Assembly (NCBI GenBank): GCA_964632865.1
Contig: CAZWDH010000297.1
Span: 1 to 8,295 of the forward strand
Source of the DNA: JAHDWY01 sp964632865
GTDB taxonomy: Bacteria; Hydrogenedentota; Hydrogenedentia; Hydrogenedentales; SLHB01
Reading direction: 5' to 3'
Length of the DNA: 8,295 nt
A program made the translations under genes and the position numbers. Positions within the stretch are counted from its first letter, which is position 1. The number at the start of each line of letters is the position of its first letter. Below, piece by piece: positions 5,714 through 8,295 of the stretch. The notes below the pieces were generated by a model. It did no database searches. It worked only from the letters and a program-made list of their open reading frames with translations, and was not told where the DNA came from.

Positions 5714-6687
5714 GCGAAACGCCGCGCAAACCGTCTGTCCTCGTAACCGGTGCGAAAGGCTACCTCGGCGGGGTCGTGATGCGCACCTTGGCTCGGCAAG
5801 CGAAACGCTTCGACGCGATCGTCGGGGTGGATATCCGCCGGCCAACGCACAACGATCTGCAGGAAGACGTCACGTACTGCATCTGCGATGTGCGCTCCCC
5901 CGAACTTGCGACCCTCATGCGCAAGTTCGGCGTCACGGCTGTCGTCCACCTCGCATCGATTGTGAATCCGGGTCCCGGCATGACGCGCGAGGAACAGTAC
6001 GCCATCGACGTGGGCGGTACTGAAAACGTGTTTGCGAGTTGTCTGGAAGCCGGCGTTCCGCATCTGGTCGTGGCCAGCAGTGGCGCTGCCTACGGCTATC
6101 ATGCCGACAACCCGGTTCCGCTTCGCGAAAACGATGCCTTGCGAGGCAACCCCGAATTCGCGTACTCGGATCACAAGCGAAATGTGGAAGAATTGCTGGC
6201 TCAGTATCGCCGCGAACATCCTGAATTGCGGCAACTTGTCCTGCGGCCTGGAACGATTCTGGGGGAAGGCACGTCAAACCAGATCACGCGTTTGTTTGAG
6301 AAGCGCTTCCTACTCGGTCTGCGCGGAATCTCTACGCCATTCGTTTTTATCTGGGACCAGGACGTAGCTGACTGTATCGTACGTGGGGTCCTTGAAGCGA
6401 AGAGCGGGATTTACAACCTCGCCGGGGACGGTACGTTGACGCTACGCGAAATTGCCGCCATCACGGGTCAACGCCAGATTGTGTTACCCGTTTCCGCGGT
6501 GAGAGCAGGGTTGCGCGTGTTACGGGCGATGCGACTCACCGCGTATGGGCCTGAGCAGGCGTCTTTCCTTCAGTATCGGCCCGTACTGAGTAATGAGAAG
6601 CTGAAGGCGGACTTCCCCTTCACCCCCACGATGACGAGTGAAGAAGTCTTCCGGTATTGGTTCAACAACCGCCAGTCAGCAGAATGA
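5710..6687 (+). CDS. NAD-dependent epimerase/dehydratase family protein (extended SDR)
   Basis: The product is 325 residues, typical for extended short-chain dehydrogenases/reductases. The Rossmann dinucleotide site is VLVTGAKGYLGG (Gly14, Gly17, Gly20), with Asp41 at the end of the second strand (VGVDIRR), which favours NAD. Then come HLASI (80-84), DVGGTENVF (100-108), the Ser123-Ser124 pair in VASSGAAYG, and the catalytic YSDHK (Tyr152, Lys156). LRPGTILG follows. The C-terminal substrate domain ends with a helix before VFRYWFNN. Relatives include nucleotide-sugar epimerases, dehydratases and uronate or sterol-type dehydrogenases, so the substrate cannot be named. The 4-base ATGA overlap with the transporter gene indicates one transcript and coupled translation. 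It is the last gene of the operon, with only 15 bases to the convergent phosphodiesterase gene and no obvious terminator there. Confidence 0.88.
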   Translation: MSETPRKPSVLVTGAKGYLGGVVMRTLARQAKRFDAIVGVDIRRPTHNDLQEDVTYCICDVRSPELATLMRKFGVTAVVHLASIVNPGPGMTREEQYAIDVGGTENVFASCLEAGVPHLVVASSGAAYGYHADNPVPLRENDALRGNPEFAYSDHKRNVEELLAQYRREHPELRQLVLRPGTILGEGTSNQITRLFEKRFLLGLRGISTPFVFIWDQDVADCIVRGVLEAKSGIYNLAGDGTLTLREIAAITGQRQIVLPVSAVRAGLRVLRAMRLTAYGPEQASFLQYRPVLSNEKLKADFPFTPTMTSEEVFRYWFNNRQSAE

Positions 6688-6702
6688 TCGGACCGCGAGC
6701 CC

Positions 6703-7698
6703 TTACTCGTGCAGACCGCGTTGCCGCAGCAACGGCAGCAGGACGTCCAGGTGATCGGTCTGGATGTAATCGGCTCCCGCTTCGATGGCGCGCACCATAC
6801 TTTCCGCGTTGTCGCGATCGCCCATGGTGTTCACGAAAACCTTCCGTCCGCCAAGATGGATCGCGCGAACCAATTCCTCGGAGAAGTACTTCCAGTCGAT
6901 GTTGACGATAGGTGGATTCAATTCCGCGATCACTTCCTCGAGACCGGGCAGCCCTTTCGGGGCGGTCGGACGGATCATGAATCCCGAATCCAGCGCCAAT
7001 ACAGCCTTCAACTTCTCCCAGTCGCCGCAGTACAAGGTCACTTTACCCAGCAGCCCGGCTCCGCGCACCGCATCGACCAGTTTCTCGGGATCGCCCGCTT
7101 TGAAATCGATGTCCGGCAAAGCGCGCCCATCGATGGCTGCCGTGGCTTCCTGGAACGTGGGGACCTTTTCGCCCTTGAATGCATCGCCAAACCAGGATCC
7201 GGCGTCCAGCGCCCTGATTGCATCCAGCGTGAGTCCCGCCACATCACCGCGCGCGTCCGTCGTTCGCGCGACGGACTGATCGTGCACGATCACGAGATGC
7301 CCGTCGCTGGTCTGACGGACATCCATTTCCAAGAGGTCCGCACCGTGTTCGATGGCGCTGTTGAACGCCGCGATCGTATTTTCCGGAGCAAACTTCACGG
7401 TGCCTCGATGCCCCACCGTCACGATCCCGGGAAACGAGTAGACAACTTCGCCGCCTTTTCTCAGCTCCACCACACGAGCCGCGCGGGCGTCAATGACCGC
7501 CTCGACCGGCGAACCACGATCGACGCCGGCCACCGCGTAGAAAGGAATACCGTTTTGAATCGTCAGGCGGGTCTGCGCGTTCTCGAGTTTCACATCGTGG
7601 AACGCCACCAACTGGACGGCCTCGTTGGCCGTAATCGGATCGAGCCCCCATGCGCTGACCGCAACAAAGACAATGAGAATGATTCGCAAGACCTTCAT
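6703..7698 (-). CDS. Exported glycerophosphodiester phosphodiesterase
   Basis: The product is 331 residues. The ATG at 7698-7696 has CAGGAG (7711-7706) 7 bases upstream. A signal peptide covers about residues 1-19 to 24 (Lys2, Arg5, core 6-17). Residues about 25-90 precede the catalytic domain and are not recognised. The GDPD domain (about 91-328) has the full signature: VGHRGTVKFAPENT (His97, Arg98, Glu106, Asn107), LLEMDVRQTSDG (Glu124, Asp126), VIVHD (His139), VPTFQEA, and TDHLDVLLPLL near the end. The usual metal-binding Glu of the I-E-x-K strand is Asp198 here (DIDFK), a conservative change. Such enzymes use a divalent metal to hydrolyse glycerophosphodiesters to glycerol 3-phosphate and an alcohol. 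It would act in the periplasm or outside. It is divergent from an alkaline phosphatase gene, which suggests phosphate or glycerol scavenging from phospholipid debris. Confidence 0.9.
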   Translation of the reverse strand: MKVLRIILIVFVAVSAWGLDPITANEAVQLVAFHDVKLENAQTRLTIQNGIPFYAVAGVDRGSPVEAVIDARAARVVELRKGGEVVYSFPGIVTVGHRGTVKFAPENTIAAFNSAIEHGADLLEMDVRQTSDGHLVIVHDQSVARTTDARGDVAGLTLDAIRALDAGSWFGDAFKGEKVPTFQEATAAIDGRALPDIDFKAGDPEKLVDAVRGAGLLGKVTLYCGDWEKLKAVLALDSGFMIRPTAPKGLPGLEEVIAELNPPIVNIDWKYFSEELVRAIHLGGRKVFVNTMGDRDNAESMVRAIEAGADYIQTDHLDVLLPLLRQRGLHE

Positions 7699-7730
7699 GA
7701 ACGTGCTCCTGGCGGATGAGTGTCGTCCAG

Positions 7731-7759
7731 AGCGTAGTGAACCATTCGTGTCGATTCAA
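7731..7759 (-). promoter_or_regulatory. Weak promoter candidate for the phosphodiesterase gene
   Basis: On the minus strand TTGAAT (7759-7754, 4/6) is followed after 17 bases by TACGCT (7736-7731, 3/6). The start would be near 7724, about 26 bases before the ATG. Position and spacing fit, but the -10 is poor. Confidence 0.25.
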
Positions 7760-7824
7760 CCCGTGAGTCACGCCGGAGAACGAAGCGGCCGATGGTGCAG
7801 GGACCCCCTCCCGGGGCGGAGTTA

Positions 7825-7849
7825 CGGTCGGATTGAGAGGGCGGTCGGA
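7825..7849. repeat. CGGTCGGA direct repeats
   Basis: The 8-mer CGGTCGGA appears at 7825-7832 and 7842-7849, with starts 17 bases apart, and its core GGTCGG again at 7903-7908. Tandem 7-8-mers with this type of spacing are common for dimeric or tandem-binding regulators. The function is unproven. Confidence 0.3.
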
Positions 7850-7939
7850 GGTCCCCGCAGCATCGGCCTGGCCACTACAACGCTGCCAACGACAGTACGC
7901 ATGGTCGGTTAGCGCCGTATTAGCATTCATTGCCGGGCG

Positions 7940-7954
7940 TCATCGACGCGATGA
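7940..7954. promoter_or_regulatory. Palindromic operator candidate upstream of the alkaline phosphatase
   Basis: TCATCGACGCGATGA is a perfect 6-bp inverted repeat with a 3-base centre. Its middle (7947) lies about 40 bases before the predicted start near 7987, and it overlaps the place where a -35 box should be, where only a 3/6 match (TGAACC, 7952-7957) exists. This is the usual position for an activator that replaces a weak -35. The regulator is unknown. Confidence 0.4.
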
Positions 7955-7974
7955 ACCCGAGGGCTGATTTTCGG

Positions 7975-7980
7975 TATACT
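7975..7980 (+). promoter_or_regulatory. -10 box (TATACT) of the alkaline phosphatase gene
   Basis: TATACT matches TATAAT at 5/6 and lies 56 bases before the ATG at 8037. The same CGG precedes it as at the regulator promoter (CGGTATAAT at 1833-1841, CGGTATACT here). Transcription would begin near 7987. There is no good -35. Confidence 0.45.
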
Positions 7981-7983
7981 CGT

Positions 7984-8022
7984 GGTCTGTATGCCGGGAG
8001 GCCAGTAACCCCGGCTAAGACC
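7984..8022 (+). promoter_or_regulatory. Leader stem-loop upstream of the alkaline phosphatase SD
   Basis: GCCGGG (7993-7998) pairs perfectly with CCCGGC (8010-8015) around an 11-base loop. Below it GGTCT (7984-7988) pairs with AGACC (8018-8022), giving 11 pairs with a small internal loop. The structure ends 3 bases before the GGAG SD. The predicted start (about 7987) would trim the outer stem, so only the inner stem is secure unless transcription begins slightly earlier. A role in mRNA stability or translation is inferred. Confidence 0.45.
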
Positions 8023-8036
8023 TATGGAGACGTACG

Positions 8037-8295
8037 ATGATGCGGTTTTTTCTAAGTTTCTGCCTTGCAGTTGGTTTCGTTGGCGCCGGGATCGCTCAGG
8101 AGGCTTCGGATTCCGGCCCCGTCGCGAAGAATGTAATCGTCATGGTCGCGGATGGCTGGGGATTCAACCACGTGCTGGCCACGGACTACTACGTGCACGG
8201 TGAAGCGGGTACCCAGGTCTACGAGAAGGACTTCACCGGCTACGGCATGGACACGCATTCGTTGAAGGTGCAGCCCTACGATCCGGAAAAGGCCT
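8037..8295 (+). CDS. Exported alkaline phosphatase, N-terminal part, cut by the right edge
   Basis: The frame is open to the window end, with 86 complete codons. It starts at the first of two adjacent ATG codons. GGAG (8026-8029) lies 7 bases upstream of the first, so 8037 is preferred over 8040. Residues 1-20 are a signal peptide (Arg3, core 4-17, cleavage near GIA/QE). The mature N-terminus has AKNVIVMVADGWGFNHVLAT (30-49). This corresponds to the KNVI-hydrophobic-DG-x-G motif of alkaline phosphatases, where Asp39 is a metal ligand. YYVHGEAGT and the following FTGYGMDTHS also fit the family. The nucleophile Ser and the other zinc and Mg ligands lie beyond the edge, so activity and exact subfamily cannot be judged. 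It would hydrolyse phosphomonoesters outside the cytoplasm. It is divergent from a phosphodiesterase gene. Confidence 0.85.
   Translation, partial: MMRFFLSFCLAVGFVGAGIAQEASDSGPVAKNVIVMVADGWGFNHVLATDYYVHGEAGTQVYEKDFTGYGMDTHSLKVQPYDPEKA

Larger units (their letters stand above)
7699..8036. other. 338-base divergent intergenic region between two phosphoesterase genes
   Basis: No gene is credible here. Minus-strand side: SD CAGGAG (7711-7706) and a weak promoter. Middle: the 8-mer CGGTCGGA occurs at 7825-7832 and 7842-7849 (17-base period), with a further GGTCGG at 7903-7908. GGGACC (7800-7805) and GGTCCC (7850-7855) form a wide inverted repeat around the first two. Plus-strand side: a palindrome (7940-7954), a -10 box (7975-7980), a leader hairpin and an SD for the phosphatase. 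No paired Pho-box 7-mers in the enterobacterial arrangement were found. Confidence 0.55.

Noticed and set aside
6688..6702. Terminator between the convergent epimerase and phosphodiesterase genes
   Set aside because: Only 15 bases separate the stops, and no stem followed by T residues is present. Any termination signal would lie inside the genes.
6709..7719. Plus-strand open frame of 336 codons antisense to the phosphodiesterase
   Set aside because: It covers the GDPD gene almost exactly on the other strand, is His/Arg/Asp-rich and has no family features.
7705..7733. Hairpin in the phosphodiesterase leader that would hide the SD (GCTCTGG with CCAGGAGC, one bulge)
   Set aside because: The 5' arm lies upstream of the best predicted transcription start, and the stem is short and bulged, so it may not exist in the mRNA.
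7890..7896. Single Pho-box-like 7-mer (CTGTCGT, minus strand)
   Set aside because: A functional Pho box needs paired 7-mers at 11-base spacing, and the second copy is absent.
1..8295. tRNA or rRNA genes, CRISPR arrays, insertion sequences or phage genes
   Set aside because: No spaced direct repeats, transposase-like proteins, terminal inverted repeats flanking a gene, or tRNA-like cloverleaf sequence were seen on either strand.

Overview
The window looks like draft-assembly or metagenome-derived DNA from a free-living Gram-negative-type heterotroph. It holds a 10-base N run, its genes are cut at both ends, it is moderately GC-rich, and it uses Shine-Dalgarno (SD) starts and Sec-type signal peptides. 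The gene mix (exported beta-rich proteins, a PocR-type AraC regulator, exported phosphoesterases) would fit a Planctomycetes- or Hydrogenedentes-like lineage. That is only an impression, because no phylogenetic marker is present.

Layout. (1) Positions 1-1619, minus strand: three genes in a row for small or partial exported proteins. They are a beta-propeller-like protein cut by the left edge (2-400), a DUF5666-like protein (723-1043) and a beta-sandwich-like protein (1197-1619). Between the first two lies an assembly gap (618-627) with G6/C6 hairpins on both sides. (2) Positions 1620-1864: a divergent intergenic region with a TATAAT box for the rightward regulator and, on the minus strand, a probable promoter followed by a leader that can fold behind a long closing helix. 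(3) Positions 1865-6687, plus strand: a PocR-domain AraC-family regulator, then, behind a TTGACA-17-CAGAAT promoter, a probable three-gene operon of a thiamine-diphosphate (TPP) enzyme, a bile acid:sodium symporter (BASS) family transporter and an NAD-dependent epimerase/dehydratase. The last two overlap by ATGA. (4) Positions 6703-7698, minus strand: an exported glycerophosphodiester phosphodiesterase that converges on the epimerase with only 15 bases between them. (5) Positions 8037-8295, plus strand: the start of an exported alkaline phosphatase, divergent from the phosphodiesterase across 338 bases.

How they may work together. The central block reads as a regulated catabolic cassette. The regulator senses a small molecule, the BASS protein imports an organic anion, the TPP enzyme cleaves or joins a 2-oxo or 2-hydroxy acid type substrate, and the epimerase-like dehydrogenase acts on a related carbonyl or hydroxyl compound. 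The substrate cannot be read from sequence. The right-hand pair could release phosphate from phosphodiesters and then phosphomonoesters outside the cytoplasm. The left-hand exported proteins have no assigned role. The most notable non-coding signals are the structured leader before 1619 (minus strand) and the stem-loop plus near-perfect palindrome before the alkaline phosphatase.
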